This document shows, one piece after another, positions 8,892 through 19,632 of a DNA stretch of 64,000 nt. This DNA is from Wolbachia endosymbiont of Ctenocephalides felis wCfeT (GTDB lineage Bacteria > Pseudomonadota > Alphaproteobacteria > Rickettsiales > Anaplasmataceae). The DNA lies in contig NZ_CP051156.1 of assembly GCF_012277295.1 (NCBI RefSeq), forward strand, positions 682,001 to 746,000, in the 5' to 3' direction. Numbering within the stretch: the first letter of the stretch is position 1; the number at the start of each line of letters is the position of its first letter. Below the pieces are notes generated by a model. The model worked only from the letters and a program-made list of their open reading frames with translations, was not told the DNA's origin and did not search any database. The position numbers and the translations under genes are program-made.

Positions 8892-10352
8892 GTATCCATT
8901 CAGGTGTATGGCTTAAGAAGCAATAGCCAGTAGGTTTTGAAAAGGATTTAACTTCTTTTGCCTCCAAGTCAAGTACAATGAAATTATCCTCTCAAGAAAC
9001 ATATTTCCCCGTTTCGATTGTGTAAAATATGAAACTTTTCGGTAAACAACGTAATGCCGAATCTGTCGCTCAGCATAGTTGTTTGTCAGTGGAATATTTT
9101 CTGGATCGTCCAAAAATTTCCACATCATCAGATCCGATTTCATGATATTTTTTGCTACTCGAGACGCTCCAATTGCCTCAGGTAAATTTGATATATTCTT
9201 TAAGTAATATCTCGTTCGCTTGCGTAATTTTCTTGCTCTTCTTATGAACCTTAATGTGTCTATTTCATCCTTTAACAGAGCTTTTTTCAATGCAAATAAT
9301 TCAGTAGCAACATTCCTTAAATAATACCCCAAAACTTTCACTTCGCTATTCCAACTATGAGACAACCTTTCAAAATCTCTTGCTAAATGTGCCCAACAGA
9401 CCTGCCTTTTCTTGCTGGAAAAGTAGTTGTAAGCTGCATATCTGTCGGTCACTACTAGGTTGTTATTCTTTCCAAATTTACTATTTTCCAGGACTTTCAT
9501 CCCTCTTGACTCTGTCAATTTGATCACACTTCCTATTTTGCTCGCAAACATCCAGCACCAGCCCTGTTTACCTTTGTTGTAATGGCTAGTTTCATCGATA
9601 TGTAAAATTTTGCTCTTGCTTACCTCTTCCTCAATTTGCTCATATGCTTCTTGGCATTTTTCTGCCACTCTAGCCTCGCTATTTGATACACTACCGACGC
9701 TGATATCCAGGTTGAAAATGTCCTTTATAATATTTGCCACTTCTTTTTTCGAATTCTTGTAAAATCCACTTAATGCTGTAATTACTGACTTAACTCTTGG
9801 ACCAAATGTGTCCGCAGTTACTCCTTCTTGTAGCTTGCTACTTTTTCTTTTTCCACATCTTTTGCAACGTCCATGCTCTAGTTGATATTCAACTACATAC
9901 GGCTTGATTTCCGGCAAATCGACCTTTTGATGAGTATACGGATCTTTTGATACCGCAATTTCTCCTCCGCACTCACACGTATTGGGCAGTTCTATTTTTA
10001 CCATCTCATCTGCCTCCATTTTAGGGCGGTAACTGCCTTTATGTCCAACCTGTGCTCCTACTTTCCTGTCACTTTTTGGCTTATTTTCCCTCATCTTATA
10101 TAATTCTTTGGAGCTTGGTATAGATGAATTTTTTGAATTTAAGCCAAGCCTTTCTTTTAACTCAGCGTTTTCGATCCTTAGCGCTTTATTTTCTGCTTTA
10201 AGCTCTTCTATTTTTGTTTCTAACTTTTCTATAGTCTGCTTAAACTTTCGCAAAATTCTAAAAGATCAACCATATTACCTCACAGCCACTCTAGTTTACC
10301 TTTTTAGCATTCCTTGTCTACTCTTTATTTTACCGCCCGGCTGAATGGATAC
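8892..10352 (-). mobile_element. IS66-family insertion sequence, copy A
   Basis: A 1461-bp element with inverted ends GTATCCATTCAG / CTGAATGGATAC. It carries a single large transposase and no tnpA/tnpB accessory genes, so it resembles the single-gene IS66 subgroup. Copies of the same length lie at 20375 and 33372, and a 1449-bp decayed copy at 61565. The 8 bases either side (GAGGAATC and GAAGTGAA) differ, so no target duplication is visible. Confidence 0.9.
8913..10253 (-). CDS. IS66-family transposase, copy A
   Basis: A 446-aa IS66-type transposase. An N-terminal coiled coil (KFKQTIEKLETKIEELKAENKALRIE) and a basic linker lead to a zinc-binding pair (CECGG and CKRCGK). A DDE core follows, with Asp in LHIDETSHYN, Asp in VVTDRYAAYN and Glu in NNYAERQIR. 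The frame opens with TTG at 10253; an upstream ATG (10288) starts a short overlapping frame, so a frameshifted start is possible. It appears intact. Confidence 0.9.
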   Translation of the reverse strand: MRKFKQTIEKLETKIEELKAENKALRIENAELKERLGLNSKNSSIPSSKELYKMRENKPKSDRKVGAQVGHKGSYRPKMEADEMVKIELPNTCECGGEIAVSKDPYTHQKVDLPEIKPYVVEYQLEHGRCKRCGKRKSSKLQEGVTADTFGPRVKSVITALSGFYKNSKKEVANIIKDIFNLDISVGSVSNSEARVAEKCQEAYEQIEEEVSKSKILHIDETSHYNKGKQGWCWMFASKIGSVIKLTESRGMKVLENSKFGKNNNLVVTDRYAAYNYFSSKKRQVCWAHLARDFERLSHSWNSEVKVLGYYLRNVATELFALKKALLKDEIDTLRFIRRARKLRKRTRYYLKNISNLPEAIGASRVAKNIMKSDLMMWKFLDDPENIPLTNNYAERQIRHYVVYRKVSYFTQSKRGNMFLERIISLYLTWRQKKLNPFQNLLAIAS

Positions 10353-10454
10353 GAAGTGAAGTTATTGGCTGAATCAAACAGCTTATTGCCTTAAACTTGG
10401 GTTTATATTAAATTTCTAATCAGGCATTAAGGCTTTTCTTTATGAAGCTAAGCC

Positions 10455-10829
10455 TTAAGTAAGATTTTCCTGAAAATGAGCTGCTTTCTCTTTTTTGCCT
10501 TTATATTCCTCTGCCGTGTCCATAGGCTGCTTTTTAGCTGTTATATTTGGCCACTTTTGTGAATATTCTATATTTATATTATAAAATGATTTGAAAGTTT
10601 TTTGTTCGCTATTGAGAAGCTGATCATCTAACTCTAAAATATCTTTTATAGCATCGTCAGTTACAATTGCATCAACTGGACATTCAGGTATACACACTCC
10701 ACAGTCAATGCACTCATCTGGGTTAATTACCAGCATGTTTTTGCCTTCATAAAAGCAGTCAACAGGACATACCTCTACGCAATCCGTATATTTACATTTT
10801 ATGCATTTATCTGTAACAAAATGCGTCAT
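10455..10829 (-). CDS. fdxA: Seven-iron ferredoxin (FdxA type)
   Basis: A 124-aa ferredoxin. The N-terminal half carries the two clusters' ligands: [17 protein letters not shown] (the 3Fe-4S/4Fe-4S arrangement) and [16 protein letters not shown]. The C-terminal extension ([21 protein letters not shown]) is the usual FdxA tail. It carries low-potential electrons in the cytoplasm; the partner is not evident here. No break is seen; IS66 copy A ends about 100 bases beyond its 3' end. Confidence 0.92.
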   Translation of the reverse strand: MTHFVTDKCIKCKYTDCVEVCPVDCFYEGKNMLVINPDECIDCGVCIPECPVDAIVTDDAIKDILELDDQLLNSEQKTFKSFYNINIEYSQKWPNITAKKQPMDTAEEYKGKKEKAAHFQENLT

Positions 10830-10957
10830 GAAAAATTTTATGTTTATATTACTTTGAGTACACTAAACTAATTAAAAACTCAAGTCTTTTGATGTAATAT
10901 TGATTGAGATATTCATATATTGTTGAATACTTTTGAAGTATACTTTTAGTTGTATTA

Positions 10958-12079
10958 ATGAATGAAAATTCTTCTATGAAGATACATAAACTAAACGATG
11001 AAGAATTAGCAGTGTGGTTAAGCTTTGCTAGAACTTTAGGGTCAACAAAATTTTTCAGTGTGCTAAGAGCATGTGGATCATTAAACAAAGCATCAGAATA
11101 TCTCAATAAATTAATCAATAATTAGAAAATATATAGTATTCAAAGTGCATAAAAAGAAATAAATAACGCAAAAAGCATAGGAGCTAAAATCATATCCGCC
11201 TGTGACCCTGATTATCCAAAGCTTTTGAGAAACATTTCAGATCGCCCACCTGTAATAACTGCACTTGGTGACATATCACTATTAAATCGTGAGATAATTG
11301 CAATAATCGGCGGGCGCAATGCATCAATGAATGGAAGAAATTTTGCCAATAAACTTTCACTTGATTTAAGTGAAGCTGGCTTTGTAATTGCTTCTGGGCT
11401 TGCAAGAGGAATTGACACAGCAGCAAATAGCATAATATATAAAAATCACCCTACAATTGCTGTCGTAGCAAGCGGGATTGACATAGTATATCCAAAAGAA
11501 AATTTAGATTTATACAAAAAAATTATTGAGAACGGAGGATTAGTAATTACTGAACTTCCCTTTTCTACCCAACCAAAGCCTCAGTATTTTCCTCAAAGAA
11601 ATCGGATTATATCTGGTGTATCACTTGGTGTCGTAGTGATTGAAGCATCAAAGCGCTCTGGTTCGCTAATTACAGCAAATCTTGCTTTAAACCAAGGAAG
11701 AGAAGTATTTGCAGTTTCAGGTTTCCCTTTGGATTCACGTTGTAGCGGTAGCAATTATTTAATAAAAAATGGTGAAAAACTTATCGAATCTGCAGATGAC
11801 ATAATAGAAAGCATTAGATTCAACTTACCTACACAGCAAAAAAATCTGTTTGACATTGAGTATTCAGAGTTTGACAAAGAAGACTTTAAACAAGAAGGAT
11901 TACAACAAGCAAAAAGTGTGATAGTTAATCATATAAGCTCCATGCCAGTTGATATAGATGAACTTATATCAACAAGTGGACTTTCCACAAATTTAGCCTT
12001 AATGGCACTGCTGGAATTAGAGTTAGAAAATAAAGTAGAGCGTTCGCCGGGAAATAAAATATCGCTACTTTTTTCTTAA
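10958..12079 (+). pseudogene. dprA: DNA-processing protein DprA, broken by two in-frame stop codons
   Basis: The plus strand from ATG 10958 reads an N-terminal DprA helix domain (EELAVWLSFARTLGS, then SLNKASEYLNKLINN). It reaches TAG at 11123, then eight codons, then TAA at 11150, and continues without any frameshift into KEINNAKSIGAKIISACDPDYPKLLRN and the whole Rossmann-fold core. That core has GGRNASMNG, SGLARGIDTAAN, RNRIISG, SGSLITANLA and a C-terminal winged helix. All three pieces share one frame. DprA loads RecA on incoming single strands in transformation. A core-only protein could restart at the TTG at 11225, but the N-terminal domain is separated by stops. Confidence 0.8.
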
Positions 12080-12096
12080 ATTGATTACAAAATTAA

Positions 12097-13899
12097 CTAA
12101 TAGACCCTCTTTTCTGGTGCTATAAAATCAATTTCATTAGTCAGAGTTTTCTCTGCTACCTTTTTGTAGTCAATCTTTACATTGGTTTCTCCTTTCTTCT
12201 CTTTAAGCCATGCCATGCTATGCTTCATCCAATTTTTATCATCACGCTCTGGAAAATCCTCACGTGCATGTGCACCTCTACTTTCTTCTCGATTAGCTGC
12301 ACATTCCATGGTAATAATTGCTTGTGGCATCATATTAGCAAGTTCCAATGCTTCAACCAGATCACTATTCCATATCATGCTACGATCCTCAAGTGCAATA
12401 TCAGGCATCATTTTCGCTACCTCTTTTATAGCTTTTTTACCTTCTTCTAAAACTTCGGCAGTACGGAACACTGATGCATATTTTTGCATAGTATTCTGCA
12501 TTTCACTGCGTATTTGTGCTACTCTATAACCACCAGAAGCAAAACGCATTTTATTGAACCTATCCATTATCCGATCCGTACAATTAGAATGCAGTTTTTT
12601 ATGCGTTTCATTAGGTTTGACCTTTTCTTTTGCTCTCAGTGCTGCAGCTCTCCCAAAAACCACAAGATCAAGTAGTGAGTTAGAACCAAGCCGATTTGCA
12701 CCATGCACAGAAACACATGCAGCTTCTCCAATTGCAAATAACCCTTCTACTACTACTTCTTTGCCTTTATTTAAAGTAATTACTTCTCCATTATAATTGG
12801 TTGGAATTCCACCCATATTGTAATGAACTGTTGGAATAACTGGTATCGGATCTTTAGTTACATCAACTCCAGCAAAAGTTTTTGCAGTTTCACTAATTCC
12901 TGGCAATCTGAGTTTTATCACCTCAGGATCAAGGTGAGCTATTGTTAAATGCATATAATCCTTCTTCGGCCCAACTCCCCTTCCCTCTCTAATTTCAATC
13001 GTTATGGCGCGACTTACCACATCACGTGAAGCTAGATCTTTTGCCTTTGGTGCATAACGCTCCATAAACTTTTCACCTTCAGAGTTCACCAAATAACCAC
13101 CTTCGCCACGGCACCCTTCTGTCATTAAGCACCCAGAACCATATATTCCTGTTGGGTGGAATTGTACAAATTCCATGTCTTCAAGCGGCAAGCCAGCTCT
13201 CACTACCATCCCATTACCATCACCTGTACAGGTATGCGCACTTGTAGCAGAAAAATAAACACGACCATAGCCACCCGTTGCCATAACTACTGAATGCGCA
13301 CGGAATCTGTGTAATGTGCCATCACAAAGCGACCAAGCAAGAACCCCGCAACACGCTCCTGTTTCGTTATCCATAATTAAATCAATTACAAAATACTCAA
13401 CAAAAAACTCAGCATTCAATTTGAGACATTGTTGATACAGAGTATGTAGGATTGCATGCCCTGTTTTATCTGCTGCTGCACAAGTGCGTTGTGCCGACTT
13501 TCCTTTACCAAATTGAGTTGTCATACCTCCAAAGGCACGCTGATATATTTTTCCGTTTTCCGTACGAGAAAAAGGCACCCCGAAATTTTCTAGCTCGATA
13601 ACAGCCTTTGCAGCATTTTTGCACATATATTCTATGGCGTCTTGATCACCAAGCCAGTCTGAACCTTTTATAGTATCGTATGCATGCCAACGCCAGTCAT
13701 CCTCACCCATATTACTAAGAGCAGCACTTATTCCACCTTGTGCTGCAACTGTATGGCTTCGTGTTGGAAAAATTTTAGAAATACACGCAACTGAAAAATT
13801 AGCAGCCATGCCAAGTGTTGCTCTAAGACCTGCCCCACCTGCACCTACGACCACTACGTCGTATTCATGCTCTATTATCTCGTATGCCGATTTATCCAT
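12097..13899 (-). CDS. sdhA: Succinate dehydrogenase flavoprotein subunit
   Basis: A 600-aa SdhA, full length. Features: FAD-binding [12 protein letters not shown] near the N-terminus, the FAD-linking histidine motif [15 protein letters not shown], active-site HPTGIYGSG and the dicarboxylate region ([10 protein letters not shown]), with [19 protein letters not shown] near residue 400. It oxidises succinate to fumarate in the TCA cycle as part of membrane complex II. No sdhB or sdhCD lies beside it here. It is convergent with the dprA pseudogene, 17 bases apart. Confidence 0.96.
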   Translation of the reverse strand: MDKSAYEIIEHEYDVVVVGAGGAGLRATLGMAANFSVACISKIFPTRSHTVAAQGGISAALSNMGEDDWRWHAYDTIKGSDWLGDQDAIEYMCKNAAKAVIELENFGVPFSRTENGKIYQRAFGGMTTQFGKGKSAQRTCAAADKTGHAILHTLYQQCLKLNAEFFVEYFVIDLIMDNETGACCGVLAWSLCDGTLHRFRAHSVVMATGGYGRVYFSATSAHTCTGDGNGMVVRAGLPLEDMEFVQFHPTGIYGSGCLMTEGCRGEGGYLVNSEGEKFMERYAPKAKDLASRDVVSRAITIEIREGRGVGPKKDYMHLTIAHLDPEVIKLRLPGISETAKTFAGVDVTKDPIPVIPTVHYNMGGIPTNYNGEVITLNKGKEVVVEGLFAIGEAACVSVHGANRLGSNSLLDLVVFGRAAALRAKEKVKPNETHKKLHSNCTDRIMDRFNKMRFASGGYRVAQIRSEMQNTMQKYASVFRTAEVLEEGKKAIKEVAKMMPDIALEDRSMIWNSDLVEALELANMMPQAIITMECAANREESRGAHAREDFPERDDKNWMKHSMAWLKEKKGETNVKIDYKKVAEKTLTNEIDFIAPEKRVY

Positions 13900-14075
13900 A
13901 TCTACTTATTTTATAACACATGCCTATAATACCACAGAAGCAAGGAAAATCCATACAAGTTTTCTGGGTACGGGTTAACAAAAACAGACTTTCAAAAAAG
14001 AAGCCTATTGAATTTAAGTCAGCGTTTGATACACAGCCAGATCCTCAATATACTACATTTTTTTCAGTAAATTTC

Positions 14076-15203
14076 TTACTTTTTTTTTACCTTACCAAAA
14101 AACCCTTCGGCTTGTTCTTTCATATTCGCACTTTCTTCTTCTTCAAATGCTTTTATTAGCTCAATTTGTTTTTTGGTTAAGTTCTTTATATTTAAAGTCT
14201 CAACTATAACCTGCACATATAAATCACCGCGTGCATGTGAATTCATATATGGCATACCCTTATCCCTACAGCGTAGTTTAGTACCAGTTTGAACACCCTC
14301 TGGAACTTTAACTCCTATTTTAGCACCATCAATTGACTGAACTTCAATCTCACCACCAAGCACAGCCAGCGTCATTCTTATTGGCACTTTACAGTGCAAA
14401 TCTGCTTTATTGCGAACAAAGATTTTGTGTGGAGCTATTTTCACACATACATATAAATCCCCGTTTTTTCCATTCCTTGTTCCAGCTTCCCCTTTACCAC
14501 TAACTTTTACTTTAGTACCTTCTTCTACACCTTTTGGAATTGAAACCGATATATTTACCTCATCTCTTTTACGTCCACTACCACCACATTTATTACATTT
14601 ATTTTTTATTATTTCTCCTTCTCCATAACATGTAGTACATGTCCTTTCGATGGTAAAAAAGCCTTGTTGCGCTCTAATTCTCCCACTACCTTGGCATGTA
14701 TGGCATTGAACTGGTTTAACGGCCCCTTCACTACCTGTACCACTACAGGTACCACATTTTACATTTGTTACATAGTGTATAGGAGCTTGTATTCCTTGAA
14801 ATGCATCTTCTAAGCTAATCTCAAGATCATAACGCAAATCTGCACCTGTTGCTCCTTGGCTTGCTGAACCTCTTTTTGTCCTTGAACCACCACCAAAACC
14901 ACCTCCAAAAAAGTCGTTAAATATATCACTAAAATCCTCTGCAGAACTAAAACCTTGACTAAAATCAAAACCACCGTTAGAGGTACCATCATGGCCATAG
15001 CGATCATAACCTGCCCTTTTTTGAGAGTCAGACAACACTTCATATGCAGCAGTTACTTCTTTAAATTTTTCCTCTGCTTCCTTATTACCAGGATTTCTGT
15101 CAGGATGATACTTTAGTGCCAGTTTTTTATATGCCTTTTTTATCTCATCAACACTAGCATTCCTATCCACTTCCAGCAGATCATAGTAGTCTTTTTTGCT
15201 CAT
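14076..15203 (-). CDS. dnaJ: Chaperone protein DnaJ
   Basis: A 375-aa type I DnaJ with all parts. The J domain has the HPD tripeptide ([11 protein letters not shown]). A Gly/Phe-rich linker follows ([18 protein letters not shown]), then four CxxCxGxG zinc motifs ([32 protein letters not shown]) and the C-terminal substrate domains. It stimulates the ATPase of DnaK and delivers unfolded proteins to it. dnaK is not adjacent. Family length is normal. Confidence 0.96.
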   Translation of the reverse strand: MSKKDYYDLLEVDRNASVDEIKKAYKKLALKYHPDRNPGNKEAEEKFKEVTAAYEVLSDSQKRAGYDRYGHDGTSNGGFDFSQGFSSAEDFSDIFNDFFGGGFGGGSRTKRGSASQGATGADLRYDLEISLEDAFQGIQAPIHYVTNVKCGTCSGTGSEGAVKPVQCHTCQGSGRIRAQQGFFTIERTCTTCYGEGEIIKNKCNKCGGSGRKRDEVNISVSIPKGVEEGTKVKVSGKGEAGTRNGKNGDLYVCVKIAPHKIFVRNKADLHCKVPIRMTLAVLGGEIEVQSIDGAKIGVKVPEGVQTGTKLRCRDKGMPYMNSHARGDLYVQVIVETLNIKNLTKKQIELIKAFEEEESANMKEQAEGFFGKVKKK

Positions 15204-16878
15204 ATATAACTTAACGCCTAACCATTAAAGATAGGCATTCCATGTACTAATTTCAAGGCATGAATAGTACAGGATATGAGATTGTACACCTAGGAACCTG
15301 TCTGCAAACTATACAGGAAAAAATTGAGATTTAGGAGCATTATATACTATGCAGCTTGAGCTTGCAAACCAAAGCACTTATCTGCCGCTACATTAGTGAG
15401 ATATCCAGATGCTCCACCAATAACTGCACCTACTATTCCCGATATTATAGCTGTTGCAACAAGTCCAATAGCGGCAATTTCAATAACTCCCGTTGCAGCG
15501 AGTGTAAATCCCATAACGCATAGTACGACTGAACCTATTATCATCCAACCTTTTGAAGAGATTCCTAAGAAATGCTTCGGATTGGTTGATTGCCTTTGTG
15601 CTCGCTCAGCAGCGTTACTTTTAGGTATGTGTGATGGTGTACCCGCACTACTTAGAGTTGGCTGTGGATCAAGATCCGGATTTTGTGCAGATTCAATGTC
15701 TGCACTACTTAGCAAGGTAACTATTTCTATATGGCCTTCTTTTCTGGCAAGGTCCAACGGGGTTTTACCATCATTATCTCCAATGCTAATATTAGCTTTT
15801 TTATCTACAAGGAGCTTTACAACTTCTAAACGACCTCTATTAACAGCAATATGAAGAGGCGTACAACCATGCTTGTTTGCAAGATTCATCTCAATTCCTC
15901 TTTCTTCTAAGAGAAGTCGAACAACGTCTAAATGACCTCTCTCAGCAGCAATAAAAAGAGATGTACAACCATCATCCTGATCCACAACATTAACTTCAGC
16001 GCCATGATTTAGAAGCTCTTCAACAACTTCAAAATTACCGTCTCGAGAAGCAACAAAAAGAGGTGTCCAGCCACACTGATCTATAGCATTAACATCAGCA
16101 CCATCCTTAAGTGCCTGCTTCACACCATCTGAATTCCCTGCAGCAAATAACTTTTTGTTTCTTTCTTGTTGTGCTTGTATTTCCCTAAGAACATCCACAA
16201 TACCTGTATGGCCCTTTTTTTTGGCAAATTCCAACGGGGTTTGACCATTATGATCTTCAACATTAATATCAGCTCCTCTCTCTACAAGAAGCTTTGCAAC
16301 TTCTAACTTACCTCTAAGAATAGCAATATGAAGAAGCGTCCAGCCATGCTTGTTTGCAGCATTAATATCAGATCCGTGCCTTAGCAGTGCTTTAACAACT
16401 TCCAAATTACCTTCTTGAGAAGCAACAAAAAGAGATGTCCAGCCATTTTCGTTTGCAGCATTAATATCAGGTTTGTGCCTTAGTAGCGCTTTAACAACTT
16501 CCAAATGACCTTCTCGAGAAGCAATATGAAGAGACGTATCACCAAAACCGTTTGCACGGTTCACTTTAATTCCTCTCTTTGTTAAGAGAAGTTGCATAAT
16601 TTCTGAATTACCTCTTTTAGCAGCAACATGAAGAGGTGTCCAGCCATGCACGTTTACAGCATTAATATTCGCACCACCTTCAAGTGCCTGATTTATATCA
16701 TCTTCATTCCCATTATCTATTACAGTAAATAATTTTTCGTCTCTTTCTTGTTGTGCAAAAAAAACATCTACAATACCTGTATTGCCCTTTTCTTTGGCAA
16801 GGTCCAACGGGGTTTTACCATTATTATTTTTAATACTAATATCAGCTTTTTTATCTACAAGGAGCTTTACAACTTCTC

Positions 16879-18240
16879 CTAAGAAACTCCCTCAATTAGT
16901 TCTTCTTGTTGAATCAAGATATAACCAAGTTCCCGTGCCTTCTTGACCAAGTTTTTTACAACTCTCTCTTTATAACATGTTTCATAATATTCCATCCCTT
17001 TTTCCACATACTCCTGCCCGTATTTCAACATTTGATAAAAGATACATGCTAATTTTCTTGCCGTCGCAGTAATTGCTTTTATTGGTCCTAGTCGTTTTTT
17101 TAATTTCCTACAATACGCACCTAATGCACTCTTACTACCTCCCACAGAATAAGCAGCCATTCTAAAAGCATTTGTAGCGCGGTTAATAACTTTACGAGTT
17201 TTTGTTCCTAATACTTTTTCCCCTGTAATCTTATTACCAGGGCTGAGTCCCAACCATGAGGTAAAATGCTTTTCTGATCGCCATTTACTATGATCAATAC
17301 CAACCTCTGAAATAATAGTTTGCACAGTTAACACATCAAATCCAGGAATTTTGGTAAAATCTGTACCAGTTACCCGATACAATTCTTCACGCAAAGTGAA
17401 GTTTGGTCTGCCTCTTCTAGACTTATTTTTTTCCCTACCTAACTCTTTACTTTCATCAGACTTCGTTTCCAATGTTTTATAATAATTTTCTATACTTTTA
17501 TCACATTCAATTATTTTCTCTTGAAAAAAATTATATGTTTCATATTCTTGCTTTAATACAAACAAATGTTCTTCTCTATAATCGCCTGTTAATGCTTTTG
17601 CTATAGTAGCCTTATCATTCTTCATATTCACACTTCTAAATTCAGCTAATTTTTCAGGATTCCTTTCACCTTCTACTATTGCTTTAATAATTTGCATTCC
17701 TGTAACACCAGTAATATCGCTTATAACTTTATGTAATTGGATATTCATTTGTATTAATGCCTTTTGCATACGATTGATATGTGTAGATGCATTTTCAATT
17801 AGGTTTTTACGTTGCCGAACATAACCACGTAATACACACATTTGATCATCTGGCCTAAATGATCCTTGAATCAATCCATAACTATGTAGCTGTTGAAGCC
17901 ATTGGCAATCCTGGACATCTGACTTTCTTCCTGGCACATTTTTTACATGTCTTGCATTTGCCAGCTTTACCTCAAGTCCATATGTTTCAAGTACTTGGAA
18001 CAAAGGAATCCAGTACACTCCTGTTGATTCCATAGCTATTGTAGTAACTTTGCACTTCTTTAACCACTTTGCTATATTATGAAGGTCTTCTGTAAAGCAG
18101 CTAAATTTTTGTATACGTTGCTCATCTCTTCCCTCTGGCACACATACATAATGTACAGCTGAACCAATGTCTATTCCTGCTGCGTTAGGGTTCATTACTT
18201 CTAATTTACTTTTTTTTGCTTTTTTCATGGCTTTTTTCAT
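16879..18240 (-). CDS. IS110-family DEDD recombinase/transposase
   Basis: A 453-aa protein with the two IS110 domains. The N-terminal RuvC-like DEDD domain has Asp in AAGIDIGSAVHYV, Glu in IAMESTGVYWIPLF, and the KSDVQDCQWLQQL stretch carrying the later acidic residues. The C-terminal Transposase_20 domain has IPGFDVLTVQTIISEVGID and FTSWLGLSPGNKITG with the catalytic-serine region nearby. Family enzymes use a bridge RNA to choose donor and target. The stop codon lies within the last bases of the element, so its right end overlaps the gene's end. It appears intact. Confidence 0.93.
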   Translation of the reverse strand: MKKAMKKAKKSKLEVMNPNAAGIDIGSAVHYVCVPEGRDEQRIQKFSCFTEDLHNIAKWLKKCKVTTIAMESTGVYWIPLFQVLETYGLEVKLANARHVKNVPGRKSDVQDCQWLQQLHSYGLIQGSFRPDDQMCVLRGYVRQRKNLIENASTHINRMQKALIQMNIQLHKVISDITGVTGMQIIKAIVEGERNPEKLAEFRSVNMKNDKATIAKALTGDYREEHLFVLKQEYETYNFFQEKIIECDKSIENYYKTLETKSDESKELGREKNKSRRGRPNFTLREELYRVTGTDFTKIPGFDVLTVQTIISEVGIDHSKWRSEKHFTSWLGLSPGNKITGEKVLGTKTRKVINRATNAFRMAAYSVGGSKSALGAYCRKLKKRLGPIKAITATARKLACIFYQMLKYGQEYVEKGMEYYETCYKERVVKNLVKKARELGYILIQQEELIEGVS

Positions 18241-18264
18241 GATAGCTCCTATAATTTATAATAA

Positions 18265-18421
18265 GTAAAGCGCTTCAGCTTGGGGCGGTTGATAATACAA
18301 TCTCCTAACCGAGGTAGTCTAAAAGACTCCATCAATGATCTGACCGTTCCTCCAAAACCACGCTAAACGACGGGCACTTATGGCACCAGTGAAGATTACG
18401 GTTATAACTGCAGAAGCGCTT
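18265..18421 (-). ncRNA. Candidate IS110 bridge RNA
   Basis: The leader upstream of the transposase has a promoter on the minus strand (TATAAT at 18433-18428, TTAAGT 17 bases before it). It is followed by about 157 nt closed by a perfect 9-bp stem (18413-18421 with 18268-18276). Inside are two stem-loops. Loop 1 (arms 18398-18402/18343-18347) contains TCGTTTAG (18370-18363), identical to the left target plus core at the actual insertion site. Loop 2 (arms 18307-18311/18286-18290) carries TTAGGAG (18308-18302), identical to the element's right end plus core; its first two bases lie in the arm. Promoter, fold and guides were found by eye; the right-hand guides were not identified. Confidence 0.72.
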
Positions 18422-18542
18422 CCTATAATTATACTTAAAAACTACTAAAAACTTAAATTGGGAGTTTTTTCCTGATTTGACAGATTTTTCTGTTCGGTGC
18501 TAAACGATCTTCAGCAGCAGCAGCATAAAGTGGTGTCCAGCC

Positions 18543-19632
18543 GGCTTTGTTGCATCGCTCTTTGGATAGGAGGCAATGCATAATAAATTCATGAAGCTAT
18601 CTCAAATTTAGCCATGCCTATTTCAGTAAATTTGTTCAGCAAATAACACTTGAGTAGCATTTCTTTCTCACGGTTAATCTCAGATTTGTTCCTAAAACTA
18701 AACCCAAATGTTTGCTTCAGTCGCGAGAAAAAACTTTCTATATAAGATCTCTTCCCATAATTTATCTCTTTTTTCCACTTCTTCATACCATCTTCACCAT
18801 ATGACTTTATGAGCTTGATTGTAGAATTTCTCTCAGCCATATAATCCAGCTTTGGATGCTCCACTGCATTGTTTTGCAGAGGAATTTTTGTCTTTATGCC
18901 AAGCTCATTGCACAATTTGTATAACTTCTTTCGATTATATGCTCTGTCTGCATATAGTGTGCTTATATTGTATTTAGCATTAGCCCTTGCAATAAGATCA
19001 CAGGCTCCATAGTGGTCAGAATAAACTCCACTACTGTATTTTGCAGCTATGACTTTTTTGCTACCTATCTCCAGCATTACATGCAATTTTCTTGTTTGCT
19101 TATAGCCACGGTACTTTCTATCTGTACCGTTTGCCTTACTATGGCCTGGAATATTATTGTAGATGCTTATTCCAGTGCTATCTATGGCGATCTCAATATT
19201 TTCCATACTGTTTTTATCATGTCTTCGATCATTAATTTTTAAGTTAAGCTTTTTGAATCTTCTGGAAGCCTGGGAATAGCTGATAACTTGCAAATTTTTT
19301 CCTATTTGCTCAAGGTATCCCGCTATAAACCCCACCGTTTGTCTTAGGCCTATTCTAAACAAATAAGTTATTATGTGAATTAGAATTACGACTTTATCAC
19401 TATAAATATTGTTGCTACCGGCCATTTTGGGACTTTTTTCGTACCAATTTTCTATGGCATCGTTGACGTAATAAAAAATATTTCCTCTTTCTTGGAGAAA
19501 TTTGTTATATTCGTAGCAGTTACTGACTTTCATTTTGACTGGCATATTTTTCCTTTGTCAGTTAAATGCCTGTTTATAATGAATTTTGTCAGTAACTCCC
19601 AGTTCTTTTTACTTTAGCTATGCAACAAAGCC
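18543..19632 (-). mobile_element. IS5-family (IS903-type) insertion sequence, copy 2
   Basis: 1090 bp with the same ends as copy 1. The left flank is an ankyrin gene (TGTCCAGCC), the right flank is AGCCCAGTG followed by a dispersed palindromic repeat; no duplication links the two sides. The right flank has the same 9 bases as the right flank of copy 1, although the sequences beyond differ. Confidence 0.92.
18589..19545 (-). CDS. IS5-family DDE transposase, copy 2
   Basis: 318 aa, identical in protein sequence to copy 1 and copy 3, with all three acidic residues present. The near identity of copies 13 kb apart means recent spread or gene conversion. Confidence 0.92.
   Translation of the reverse strand: MPVKMKVSNCYEYNKFLQERGNIFYYVNDAIENWYEKSPKMAGSNNIYSDKVVILIHIITYLFRIGLRQTVGFIAGYLEQIGKNLQVISYSQASRRFKKLNLKINDRRHDKNSMENIEIAIDSTGISIYNNIPGHSKANGTDRKYRGYKQTRKLHVMLEIGSKKVIAAKYSSGVYSDHYGACDLIARANAKYNISTLYADRAYNRKKLYKLCNELGIKTKIPLQNNAVEHPKLDYMAERNSTIKLIKSYGEDGMKKWKKEINYGKRSYIESFFSRLKQTFGFSFRNKSEINREKEMLLKCYLLNKFTEIGMAKFEIAS

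Larger units (their letters stand above)
16878..18501 (-). mobile_element. IS110-family insertion sequence
   Basis: A 1624-bp element with one 453-aa transposase, a 260-bp non-coding leader and no terminal inverted repeats, as expected for IS110. The limits were set by comparison with an intact ankyrin repeat of the same gene (15811-15837). The interrupted site reads ACAACTT-CT at 16870-16877 and CT-AAACGATC at 18500-18509 on the plus strand. The dinucleotide CT (AG in transposase direction) is shared by target and both element ends, like the CT core known for IS621. Confidence 0.88.
15347..18542 (-). pseudogene. Ankyrin-repeat/membrane protein, interrupted by IS110 and cut by IS5-type copy 2
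   Basis: Reading on the minus strand, the gene enters from the IS5-type copy at 18542 as GWTPLYAAAAEDR and is split by an IS110 element between 18500 and 16877. It resumes in perfect register as LEVVKLLVDKKADISI and continues through about ten ankyrin repeats. It ends with two membrane helices (GWMIIGSVVLCVMGFTLAA and IAAIGLVATAIISGIVGAVIGG) and stops at 15347. The N-terminus is missing beyond the IS5-type copy. Removing the IS110 restores a typical ankyrin repeat, so that insertion came after the gene was formed. A restart within the downstream 486-aa frame is possible. Confidence 0.8.

Noticed and set aside
10849..11118. Minus-strand 89-aa open frame
   Set aside because: It lies opposite the N-terminal domain of the dprA pseudogene, whose plus-strand reading matches the family.
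13920..14159. Plus-strand 79-aa open frame
   Set aside because: It runs into the 3' end of dnaJ, has no ribosome site and becomes low-complexity Phe-rich.
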